Source: Myrica gale
Lineage: Eukaryota; Streptophyta; Magnoliopsida; Fagales; Myricaceae
NCBI GenBank assembly: GCA_963930655.1
Contig: OZ005606.1
Span: forward strand, 14,403,501 to 14,467,500
DNA length: 64,000 nt
Reading direction: 5' to 3'
Part shown: positions 35,482 to 46,579 of the stretch, in pieces
Numbering within the stretch: the stretch's first letter is position 1
How the letters are laid out: every line of letters starts with the position of its first letter
Made by a program: the position numbers and the translations under genes
Notes under the pieces: model-generated
The model's input: the letters and a program-made list of their open reading frames with translations, nothing else
The model's database searches: none
Told to the model about the DNA's origin: nothing

Positions 35482-37159
35482 CTAACAATCCTATAGATCT
35501 AACTCTTTTTGCTTTAAAAGATTTCTCACTCATCATTGGATCATATCCAAATTACCATGACTAAGTGTTAGATGCCACACACAAGTGGGATTCACATCCC
35601 TCCCTTTTTTAGAGTTGCATAACTTGTATAAGCACCTTTCTCAATATTATTCAGAGTTCACAAATTTTCAAAAATTAATACGACTATCAATAATAGTGCA
35701 AGAATCAATCATCACTTTTAATTTAAAAATTGAACTTGAAATCAAATTTCTAGAAATTTCTAGCACATATAAAGAAAGTCTTCAAAAACAAAGTTTTTTC
35801 TTTTGTTAACTCAAATAAATAATTTCATATGGAAGTCAATGCAACCGCTCGCAGTCATCTCCATATTCTATACAATTTCTCCTTCACTTAATATATGGGT
35901 TTCATTAAACCCATGCAACTTATTGGAAAAATGAGATATAATGTCTAAATAGACACACCAACAATTTAATGGACAATATATTAAATTCGACTTTAATGAT
36001 AAGCATACCTACAATATGATCTCTTTTTCAACATGAAACTTCGCCTTAGTCCATAATCATCACAGGGTATAAGTATTGCATAATAAATCTGCAAACAACA
36101 TAGAAATCAATTCACATGTATATAAATATAAATCCACTAGTTTCAGGTTTTCGAATAACTAATGGTACCTCCCACTATGATACATAAATCAAATAAAATA
36201 CCCAAATATAATATTTATATTATGTGTCACTAGTAGGTATCAAGAGCTTTTACCTTTTGTAAACATGACCTATTTTAGTAACCATGCAACAATTTGTAAA
36301 AGGTAATAGAATCTATCATTCACTAATCCATCTCATGTCCCATACAATATGAATGTAAATATTTATGACTCTTCATTTTCTTTTGACCACTAAATAAACA
36401 CAATATTCACTATTTTAGCGTACATGTTTTTTTAGTTAAGTGCAACCACAATCTAAATGACATGTAATTTTGTAATGAGTCGACATCGCTATGTTAGTCA
36501 ACTCCCCCATTACGCATACACCCTCATTTATCTTCTAAAGAAATAAATAGGACAAACTATAAAATTAAGAAATTGGAATCCCCTATTTTAGCTTCATCCA
36601 ACCCTTAATAAAATATATTCTCATTTACCAACAATTGGAGGTCATGGGATTAGTTTCCTCTAAACAATCTCATTTAGCACTTGCATTTAAAATTTTAGAA
36701 TTTTTTTTGGTCAACCCAGGTCAAACTGGGTTGGTCATCGGTTGGGCCAAGAGGCCTAGCCCATGTCTCTTCTCCCATTTTCCTTTTTTTAAGAAATAGA
36801 TTGGGCTTGAACTTGGGTCGACCCCTTCCCTTTTTCAAAAAACTTTCGGGCCGGTCCAATTAATTTAAAACCAAAAGGGGCCTCACTTTTAAAAACAAAA
36901 ATTGGGCCTCTTCTTTTAAAAGTTAAAACTGGGCCTTTGACTTTTAAAATTACCGGGCCCAAACGTTAAAAATAGCCCAGATCCCTTTTTGTTAAAAGAA
37001 ACCCAAACACTTCGGCCCGGTAGGGCAAAAAATGCCTAATCAGTTTGGCCGAAGCGGTGACCCGGGCATCTCATGCTCAGGTGCCACTTGAGGCCCCCTG
37101 TGAGGGAAGCTGGCCGCTGGCCACGTCTGGCCAACCCCAGGCCGGACATGGGACGCCCA

Positions 37160-37830
37160 ACCTACCTGCAGCCACTACGCTGTCGTCTAGCGTTGGTTGT
37201 CGCCGGTTGGCAGCCCCACACCAATGTAACACATGGGTTTGGCTTGCTCCTATGGTGTCTCAGCCTCCAAACATCAGTGTTCACTTCCAGAAGGTATTCA
37301 TATTTGATCTCGTTCAATGCATACACTCTTAAATTTGCTCACTCGTTTGCTTATGATCACTACCTCAGTGACGAAGTCCATCATCATATTAAATAGAGTC
37401 ACAACGAGTGTAGACCTATCGTAGATAAATATGTACCTTAGTCTAGAACAAAACATCAAGTGAACAAGAAACTGAGGAGTCATACTTCCCGTCTTTGATT
37501 CATTAATCATTGACATGACTTTTTTACAATGTCACTCAACCTACCTGCAGCCACTACGCTGTCGTTTAGCGTTGGTTGTCGCCGGTTGGCAGCCCCACAC
37601 CAATGTAACACATGGGTTTGGCTTGCTCTTATGGTGTCTCAGCCTCCAAACATCAGTGTTCACTTCCCGTCTTTGATTCATTAATCATTGACATGACTTT
37701 TTTACAATCTCACTCAATAATATCTATGTAACATCTTATGTCACAACATATTACCCAATAATTAAATATAAACATGTGACATCTAAATAACTATTATTCA
37801 GATAAATAATTTTTAGGGCATTATTCTTAC
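37160..37830 (-). repeat. Rearranged 5' LTR fragment with a duplicated leader segment
   Basis: LTR pieces 37289-37539 and 37669-37830 belong to the 29098-30380 family. A GC-rich 128-bp segment at 37161-37288 (CCTACCTGCAGCCACTACGC to TCACTTCC) recurs at 37540-37668 inside the LTR. About 50 bp of LTR (CGTCTTTGATTCATTAATCA to CACTCAA) is repeated on both sides of that second copy. This looks like a template-switch or repair event. Confidence 0.85.
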
Positions 37831-39809
37831 CCGTTGAAAATCAGATTCTATGTTCTTGGAGATGTGCTCGATGATTCCCATATGAAGAGTACTAGTTCGT
37901 AATCAGATGGAGGAGAAAGCGGCTCTCGAGAAGAGAAGAACAAGCTGGAATACTCTTCTTCTTACGTTATAGTAGCGTTTGTAACCTTACATAGGGGCAA
38001 TATGTTTTTCCTTTACTCGTGGCTAACTTGGTCCCTCTGGAGCCGTTGGATCATTTTTTTTTAAAGTCGTGCATTTGGCTAAAAATGGGGCCAAATTGGA
38101 GTGTTTTGTTGTTAATTTAGATGAAAATTAATAGTTTTAGTCAATAAAATGACTACTTTACCACCATATGAAATCACGGTCCAAAAAAATCTGAGGATAA
38201 AAATGGTAATGTTATAGACCAAAAATATTAATAATTATCTAAATTAACGATGGAGGGTACAATATATACACGATTGGTAATTGAAAACGAGGAAAGGTAA
38301 TAAAATTGATAATTTGAAGTGAAAAGTGTCATAATTCTAATAATTTATAGACAAAAAATATATATTTAATCTAAACTGAAAACATATCCCTGTCGAATTT
38401 ATATATAAACATCTTTTATCGTACGCACATAGGCACAGGCATATGTGCAAACTCTATCCTGAGAATCAATATATACGTAGAGAAAATATATCCTGTAAGT
38501 AGTCTTCCTAAAATTAGCTAGGTATAATATTATGATAAATCATTAAAATTAAAATATAGGAACTTATAATAATTGAGCTGAGTTTATACGAGTTAGGCTC
38601 GCTAATTTGTAAGATAGTTAACGTCCTTCAGCTGCACCGAGTCCTCGTCTTTGGTAGCTTAAACAATATGATAATATCACTACATAATTAAATTAAGAGT
38701 CCATTTGTTTGCTTGTAAAACTATTATTTTACATTAAAAACTTTTTATTGAAATGTTTTCAAGAAAAAATTTTCCTTTTCAGTGTTTGGATATTCTTTTA
38801 ATATATTTTCAAGAATTTTTTTTTAATGTTTGACACGCTTAATGATTTACGTATTTACATAAAAAAACTTAATTATTATATAGGTTTCTGTAGTTTACAC
38901 TTGACATTTTAGTCCTTCAAGTATTGATTTCTACCGTCGGGCTCCTGAAGTAAGTTTTTTAAACAAATCGATCCCACATCCTATTACTTTTTATTTATAT
39001 ATTATTTTTTAATAATTTTTTTAATTTTATCTTGCAGGGGCGTTTTCAATCATTTTGCATGTGATTTAACGGGCAAATCAAACAAAAGGCAAAAATTGAT
39101 TGTTTTTTAAACATACGAGGCGGTAAGGCTGGGATTTGACAACACGGACGATATCAATGGGGACGTTCCATCAATATTGGAGATGTAGAATGAGGTGACA
39201 ATGAAATCAGGATGAGTAAGAGTTGTTGTGCGGTCGAATCGTTGAGGGATTACACTCTGTTGATATTCAATTCTCTGAGCAGCAAAAGTAGAGAGGTTCA
39301 CGAGCTGCAGATCGTTGGAGTGTGTGGGGAATATGTACGGGGAGTAGCAGAGATTCAAAGCTCAGATGCCACAGTTATTAGGGGAGATGGTGGCTCCGAG
39401 GAGGTCGCTGGGCATTCAAGCAGTAGTTGCAGCAAATTTTAATGTCATAAATTAGAACAGTGAGATGGAGGGGGAGAGGAACCAAGATGAATATTCTACC
39501 CGACGAAGTATCCATTTTGATAGCGTTCGACAAAGCCTGTGCACATGCCCGTTAACAGACAAGGTACTGGAGGATGACAGAATGTTTGTCAAAAGGCGTG
39601 TGTTGTCAGCGTTGTAAGGGATACGATGAAAGCCAACTCAAACAGGGGATCCAATCTCTACGTGACACGTATGAGTGTCATTACAAAACCAGAACCACGC
39701 CAAACGTGCATTTGCAGTCACGGGTTTAAACCGCTGAACCAGGACCTGAACCCCTTTCCAAACAGGCCCTAAGTGTTTATAAAACATAAACATTAGTGAT
39801 CGCTATGTT
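37831..39809. other. Intergenic stretch without a gene
   Basis: AT-rich. About 38060-38360 holds a very degenerate foldback-like segment (GTCCAAAAAAATC, GGAGGGTACAATATATA, GTGAAAAGTGTC). Open frames near 39107-39442 show no recognisable domain. Confidence 0.4.
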
Positions 39810-39817
39810 CTTGTAGT

Positions 39818-41147
39818 TAGGGTTGTACAACCCCGGTGTAGATTCCGGTTTTGGCCAAAACCGGCACCTACACTGGGTAGGCCGGTTTTGAAAAAATTAC
39901 CACCTACACCTACACCGTTAAGGGCAAAAACCGGCCCTTAGCGGTGGCGGTTTAGCGGTGGCGGTTTCCGGTTATTCTACATTAATATTGAGCCATTTTT
40001 TTAGCATTTTACGTACTTGGCCAAATGTATTTTTTCTTTTTTCTTTTGGTCCATTAATCACATATCAATAAAATCTAAACTAATGAAATCCAAATTCCAA
40101 AATCAATAAAATTAAAGATCATCTTAAAAGATAAGATGAGAATTTAAAGTCCAAAGTAATAGAGACATCACTCTAAATAGAAACTATTATCTTTTGAAAA
40201 ATCCAGTTTAGACCCTAACAACACTTAGATGGGAGAATATGTGTTTTCCCTCTAATTAACAAATCAATAACAATTTTAAAACATGTTCAAAACCTAATAG
40301 GGTTTCTCTTGGTTTCACAAGGAAAATAAAAAAATTCGGCAATTTTTAAGGCGCTCGAGCGCAGGTCAAACGCACGTCGAGCGCTTATGTTTATGTCTGA
40401 AATTTGCACTGAGCGTTCAAGCGTTTTTCTAACGTTAGTCAAACGTGATGACTCTGTCTGAATTTTTGAACTAAAATGTATTAGAAATTTGAACTAAAAT
40501 GTAATTGAATGACTGATTTTGCAAGCATGGTATAAATTTAATAGTGATTTGTCAATTTTAAAATTTAGACAATTTGTTAATATTTCATAAAAACTCTTAA
40601 ATTAATACATTGATTTAAAATTTTTTGTGGTAGAATCTCGACCTCTTGACTTATATTATGCGATGTACTTACCAAAATTTGACATTAAACTCTTTAATTA
40701 TGATTCCAATGTCTTCATATATACCCTTTTAAATACAATAAATTTGTAATTTTTCTACCAAAATTCTAAATAACTAGTTCATTCACCTAGCAAGCTTCTT
40801 GGTAACTTAAATGTAAGCATTTGATTAGACAAAACCAACAACAAATCTCAAATATTCAAGTGAAACTAAACTATTGAGTAAACCTTGTCATGCTTCTAGA
40901 ATATTATGTCTTGAGGTAAAACTAAAGTTTAAACTATTGAGTAGAAATTAAAATAAAAAAACTAAAAAAAAAATCCCGGTTTATCCTACACCGGGAAACC
41001 CGGTGCCGGTTAAACCGGGAACCGCCGGTTTTTTCAAAAAACCAAACCTACACCGGCACCGGTTAGACCAAAAACCGGAAACCCGGTACCGGTACCGGTG
41101 CCGGTGCCGGTGCCACCGGAATTTCCCGGTGGCATTGTACAGCCCTA
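39818..41147. mobile_element. Non-autonomous hAT-type element, 1330 bp
   Basis: Left end TAGGGTTGTACAACCCCGGT, inverted right end TAGGGCTGTACAATGCCACC. Exact 8-bp target duplication CTTGTAGT (39810-39817, 41148-41155). The termini are packed with CCGGT/ACCGG palindromic units (ACCGGTACCGGTGCCGG on the right). The left arm closely matches the element at 11596 (CACCTACACCTACACCGTTA, GGCCCTTAGCGGTGGCGGTT). No coding capacity. Confidence 0.92.
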
Positions 41148-41155
41148 CTTGTAGT

Positions 41156-41877
41156 ACCCCTCTAGATTAAATAATAATTTCTAATATTTTACTGTTAATT
41201 TCGAAATAAGAATATTTTATTCGAAAATTATTTAATTAATTTCATGGTATTATTTTCTTTTGCGTAAATAATATTTACGAATCCTCTGTGATTCTTTGTG
41301 TTAATAAGTGGGATTAGTGGAATAATAAAAATATATGTGCAGCATTTAATTAATAATAGTGCTTAATTATTATTTCATCTAAAAAGCCTTATAAATAGTG
41401 AATTAGTGTACCTTAGCTCGCTAAATTATAATATGCTAGTTTGGCCTTGATTTAATTTAGTTAGTGTGATTTGTTCTCAATTAGTCAAGGCTATTAATCC
41501 AATGGTTACAATTAGTGGTAATTAAGCTTAATTGTGGGCTCGTTGGTCTTGAAGGCCCAAATTGGAGATTATTAGTGGGCTAGACGTGTGGGCTTTGGTT
41601 ATTGGTTTAGGCTTGGGCTTGGGCTCACAAAGAAGTTCATTAGTAGAGGACAAAGAGACCAATCGGTACGGATAGAGAAACGTGGGATTATGGAATAATT
41701 TGTAAGGTTTCATAGCGAACTGTGAGATTTTGGAATATTTTGAAAGCTCTCAATTATTAATGTGCCACTTGGCAATGGCTGCACAATTGCAACCCAAACG
41801 TGCCATAGATGGAGTTAAATTATTTTTCTTAACTTTAGGAATGATTATGACCTATAAATAGGTTACTTGGTAGATTA
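41156..41877. other. Possible old LTR-type sequence
   Basis: Starts TGTAGTACCCCTCTAG (the TG is shared with the target duplication of the neighbouring element). A loosely similar TGTAATACCCC start occurs at about 42322. Both could be beginnings of old LTRs, but no ends or matching copies could be confirmed. Confidence 0.3.
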
Positions 41878-41885
41878 AGGCTAAC

Positions 41886-42282
41886 TAGGGCTGAGCAGAA
41901 CCGGACCGATTTTGTAGTTTTTATCAGATGAATCCGGTCCGGCCTGGACCGGATTAATGCGGTCCGGTCCGGTTTAAGATTTTTAGAAATCGGTCCGGAC
42001 CAGACTGCATTTCACATTTTTTTTAAAAAAATAAACGTATATGAGTAGAGTGTGCAGAGACACTTTGCGCAGAGCTTCTGCGGAGTACTCTACGCAGAAT
42101 TAAAAAAATGTTTTTTTTTATTTTAAAAAGATAAGTGGTCCAAACCGGAATGTTTCCTACTAGACCGGACCGGACCACTTATAAGTGGTCCGGTTCGATC
42201 TTCTATATTTGTAGGACCAGAAATCCGGTCCGACCGCATTCCAGTCCAAAAATCAGACCGGACTTCCGATCCTGCAGCCCTA
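41886..42282. mobile_element. hAT-type MITE, 397 bp
   Basis: Left end TAGGGCTGAGCAGAACCGGA, inverted right end TAGGGCTGCAGGATCGGAAG. Exact 8-bp target duplication AGGCTAAC (41878-41885, 42283-42290). Subterminal CCGGACCGG-type palindromes recur on both arms. Confidence 0.93.
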
Positions 42283-42290
42283 AGGCTAAC

Positions 42291-43479
42291 CCTGGGTTAT
42301 TAACTATTGTTAGGAAGCCTATTGTAATACCCCATCTTGATTAGGCATTAATTTCATACTATTTTAAGCCTAATTTCGAGATTATTCATTAAATTAGAAT
42401 ATTTTAAGAGAAAAATGATTAAAATTAATTTTTGTTGGCATTTTTTGTTTAAATAAATATATGTGTTTTCATAACTTGATTTAATGAATGAGATTAGAAA
42501 GGAAATAAAAGTGTGTTGTATTAAGCTCAGTTGGGCATTTTATTTACTTTTTTGGAAAATGTAGCTTTAATGTTGATATTTGATTTTTATTTATTAAGCT
42601 TGGATGCCTATATTTTATTTAATGTGAAAATTTCCTAAGAAATACATTTCTTACCTCTCTTGACTTATTTCTCATTTATTTCCTTTTTTATGATTAAAAT
42701 TGCTAATACCAGAAATCATGTTCTTAATGATTCTAACTAATAATTATTTTTCCGTTCAATAATTTAAATACTGAATTTTTTTTTACTTTTTTAGGAAATT
42801 ATACGGCTTTTCTTTATTTAAAGTGCCCTAGTTATATTTTTCAATAATTTATAGACCTTGGTAGTAATTTTTAATTAATTGATTTAATTACCTAAATTGA
42901 GCATATGTTTGACTTATCCATTGACCTTTTTGTTGGCTATTACACTACAACAGTTTTGGTCTTCATCGGAAAATATGGTTTTCCCTGCTTATTAGTGGTT
43001 GACCTGATGATGTAAGCAGTTGAACGGTACAATGAGATTTTTCACAGTTCGACCCTAAACGGCTAGTATTCTTATGATGTCTATTTAAGACCATCCCTAA
43101 GCCTCATTTAACTGTTGCAAAATGAACAATTATCATTTACTAAGGCTAAGAGTGATGAAAAATTTTGAATTCCACTTCTCACATCGTTCACACATAATCA
43201 ACATTTTCACGTCCTTGTTATTGTGTGAAGCATATGTGATAGAAATTTTCATGGTAATATCCACTCCATCAAATAAGTCTTAGTAAGTAATTTTGTTCAT
43301 CCGCCTACACTTTTAAGAGAGTGATTCTCTTGTTCCTTTCGGTGTGAGTTGTTTATTGAATGAAGGAGTTTGGAAAAAGTTATTCTCAAACTCGTTCTTG
43401 AGGCTTTAAGGGGTTATTCTCAAGCTCATGTGTAAGGAAACATTTTCCTGGGCTGAATGGAATTTAGCGGAAAAATTTC
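42291..43479. other. Intergenic stretch without a gene
   Basis: AT-rich. A CACTACAACAG word at about 42943 could be an isolated CACTA terminus, but no partner end was found. Confidence 0.35.
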
Positions 43480-44690
43480 AATGTGAGTCATACGATTAAG
43501 GCAATCCAAGAGGGAAGGTGAATTGATTTTCTAAATTTTTCGCTTTTAACCCCCAAATACGTGTTTGCAAAATAACTATAATTTAGCACAAGTATATAAT
43601 ATGCAACAAGTGTAAATACGTGCTAAAAGTAAAAAGTAGGGATAGAGAATAAAACATGTGATTTTTAGGTGATTTGACAAACCAGCCTACATCCACCCCT
43701 CAAACTCCTTCACTGAGGCTTGAGGTTTTCTCACTATCTTCAAATAGCATACACTCTAGCTTCCGGGTGCTAGAGAATCGTACAAGTATTTTTCCGAGTT
43801 GAACATTCAAACTCAACCAAGTGGTTTTTCGGGCACACCACTCAAGCCACCCAAGTTTGAGATATTTCATCTCTAAGCTTCTTCTTTAGTGAACAACCCC
43901 CCTAAAGGAATCACCTCTCTTGATATAAAAATTGAAGAACAAAACTCTCTCAAATAGTATATATTAAAATGGAAGGTTCTATTTCTTTATTCAAACAAAA
44001 ACAAGGATATGAAAGTGTGTTCTGTGTGAATGATACGAAAAATATAGAATATGAAGGCTTGAAATATTTCTAAAGTAGTAGAAATGAAATGTGGTCGTTG
44101 TTTATTTATTTCAGACGATATAGATTTGTATTTATAGGCCAAATATAAAAAAAATAACCGTTTATAGCCGTTGAGAATCAGTCTGTTAAAATGAGCCGGT
44201 CGACCACTACACGAACCAATCGACCGCTTCAAATAAGCGTTACCCAACGATCATATTGTCAGGAGCTCAACAAGCTCAACGTCTTTATTTTAAAATCAAC
44301 CGGTTGATCGCTATACCAAACGGTCGAAGACCGATCGACCGCTTCATCAGCCGGTCGACTTTCTCAAGTTAAGCACATAGTCCGGTTCTTTTAAAATCAT
44401 ATTTTTGACCACTTCTAAACAACCAATTTTAAAGACTTACTTCCAATAAGTATATGAAAGATTTGAGAGTTTGATTGAGGTGTTTTGAAACCTTTAAAAA
44501 CATTTAAATCTTTCAAAAGGTAAAACGATTTATGCACATTTTGAAAAATATGCAACTGTGATTCATAATCATTGTCAAAAGTGAAACAAAAAGTTACAAA
44601 TTTTATATCATAAGGTCTTGAATATTCACTTTTGAGCTTCTCACATCTTCTTGATCTTCTTTTTTCAAGTCTTTGGCTCTTTCAAAGATA
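43480..44690. repeat. Probable LTR fragment of a copia (SIRE-like) element
   Basis: Contains GGCAATCCAAGAGGGAAGGT..GAATTG and repeated CGACCG/CCGGTCGAC words seen in many plant SIRE-type LTRs. Ends and partner LTR not identified. Recognition is from memory of family style only. Confidence 0.3.
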
Positions 44691-44879
44691 GAAACATAGT
44701 GTGCCGAAGGAAGAAAGGAGAATAACTCCCCGTGCCTGGGGAAGCTTTACTCATTGATCTCGGATCAAGTCACTTGTACAAAACTAAGCAAGAAGCAATT
44801 ACATCCTATTTTTGCTACATCAGGACAGTTGGATCAAAATTGAAGCACGATTGCAAATAAGTCTTGGATGCCCTGACAC

Positions 44880-46190
44880 ATGGAAGAAGTAAACAGTACT
44901 CAGTTCAGTATCCACAACCACAGTTTCTTCCTGAACTCCAAAGCAGTTTTTAATGATGTTGGAGCATCTGTCTTCTCTCTTCGTTCATCAGACCCCCGAA
45001 TCCATGTTAACTGTCAGAGAGGTTGTTTAATCAGAGCAAAGTAAAATCTAGAAAAGCATAAAATTCACATTTTCCATCCACAGTTCACAGAACCTTAAAT
45101 TGACAAAGACTTGTTACCACATGGCTGTACTCTTATGAAAATGAATACGTATTGGCTTGTGCCCTGTCGTGGAAAATCAATGGGCAAAACTACATCTACT
45201 TAAGAGTTTATATGCATGTCCTATCATGTGCAAATGAATGCTTAAATAAATTTGAGCCAAAAGATTTCAGAACATAAGCAGACCCTCTAAAGACATCATA
45301 TAGAATTGCAACAAAGAGGAAGAACATCTGAACAAACAAAGAAACAAACAAAAAAGATGTGGGGTAAGAAGATACATGGTGAAGGTGTTCCGACTTCTAT
45401 AAAAAGCATTTGGACCTCACTTTGACCCCTCAGTCCAGAGAAAAGACTGCAAACACGGGTCATGTCATTGTCGTCAGGGACTTGCAAAAAGGGTGGTGAT
45501 ACCACTTGTACAGCACATATCTGAACATAATTGTCTACAGCACCACTTGCAAGATCCACACACAACTTTACAACTTCAGACGACCTATACACCAAGCATG
45601 TTTCTTCTTGAACTCAACAGCAGTTTGTAGCACGCTGTCAGAGTTTGCTCTTCTCCCTCTGTTCATCTTTGCCATCAATTACACGTCAAACGTCAGTCGT
45701 TGTCTACTCTGAGTGAAATTCTGTCAACTTCAGCTTATTAATACAAGTCAATCTTCAATCCACACCATTCACAGAGACATCTATGAAGTCTTGCAAGTAC
45801 ATACTTGTTCTTTTGAGAGAATGCAAATATATTGGACCTGTATCCCTGCTGTGGAAAAGCAATAGGCAAAACCACATCTACCAAGAGTGTATATGCATCT
45901 GCATTTCGTCCATGCATATGGATGCTTAAGAAAAACATTAAATTACCTTGGCATGAAAAATTAAGTGCTAACCATGCTCTGAGAATAACATTTGCATCAA
46001 AAGAAAACAAAACAGCAGCAGCAGCCTACATAAATATCATATAAAAAGGCTCCAATGAAGAGGGAAAACATCTCATACCAAAGGAAAAGATAATAATTGG
46101 GGTAAGAATTTACATTGTAGAGGCATTCAGACTTCTGTAAAACCAGAGGCATTTGTACCTTCCAATTTGTCCCATCAGTCCAATCCAAAG
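44880..46190. repeat. Diverged tandem duplication downstream of the PPR gene
   Basis: Segments about 44890-45500 and 45560-46190 are collinear. Both have TGAACTC..AGCAGTTT, a CTCTTCT..TTCATC block, GGGCAAAACTACATCTA / GGCAAAACCACATCTA, TATATGCAT..ATGTGCAAATGAATGCTTAA-type words and GGGGTAAGAA near the end. Minus-strand open frames (45296-45595 and 45738-46010) occur in non-equivalent positions of the two copies and differ by frameshifts, so I treat both as non-coding, possibly exon or 3' UTR relics of an unknown gene. Confidence 0.65.
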
Positions 46191-46579
46191 ACTTCTGTAT
46201 CAGGACAAGTCACTCTCAGATGGAACATGCAGCAAGGGAGGCAACAATATTGGCATTACCAATATTTGGCTTCAATTAACCTAGGAGCTTCATCTGGATT
46301 TTGCGCCTGGATAGAGAATAACAAGTTCACATGGATATCAATAGTATTTCAAATGTAATCTTTGGTTAGTACATGCATATGTACATGTTTCTTTCATTCA
46401 TTTTTGTTTGGTTTGAAGGGTAGATCTATACATTTATGTGGCGTTTGACATGAAATATTCAATTCATATTGAACAATTACCTGGATTGCCAGTCTTAAAT
46501 TTTTTTGCCCTGGATACTAGCATCTGCCAAAAGAGTATGGTTACTTCAGGTGCGGGTCAACTTGGTTAACACCTCCAAA
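46191..46579. other. 3' flank of the PPR gene
   Basis: No gene seen. Expected to contain the 3' UTR of the PPR gene. Confidence 0.4.

Larger units (their letters stand above)
30390..36700 (-). pseudogene. Decayed copia pol (RNase H, RT, integrase traces)
   Basis: With stops and shifts ignored, minus-strand words typical of copia pol can be made out: near 30770-30830 WFEVCQERILPFRH; near 31960 HKSEFFQKFKKLQSKVE (integrase core); near 35500-35590 VWHLTLSHGNLDMI and KSFKAKRVRSIGLL (pre-integrase). The solo LTR at 32108 lies between the last two blocks. Heavily mutated and not translatable. Part of it is also present at 16661-17115. Confidence 0.65.
29098..37830 (-). mobile_element. Old copia element with nested insertions
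   Basis: The left boundary is a 3' LTR (29098-30380), directly followed on its right by a purine tract (AGTGGGAGAT on the minus strand). Decayed copia pol in the order RNase H/RT, integrase, pre-integrase follows rightward to about 36700. Pieces of the matching 5' LTR lie at 37289-37830. Inserted inside are a foldback element (31292-31692) and a 3.4 kb solo LTR (32108-35481). No open frame remains. Overlapping parts are listed separately. Confidence 0.75.

Noticed and set aside
42943..42960. CACTACAACAG word as a CACTA terminus
   Set aside because: No inverted partner, subterminal array or target duplication found nearby.
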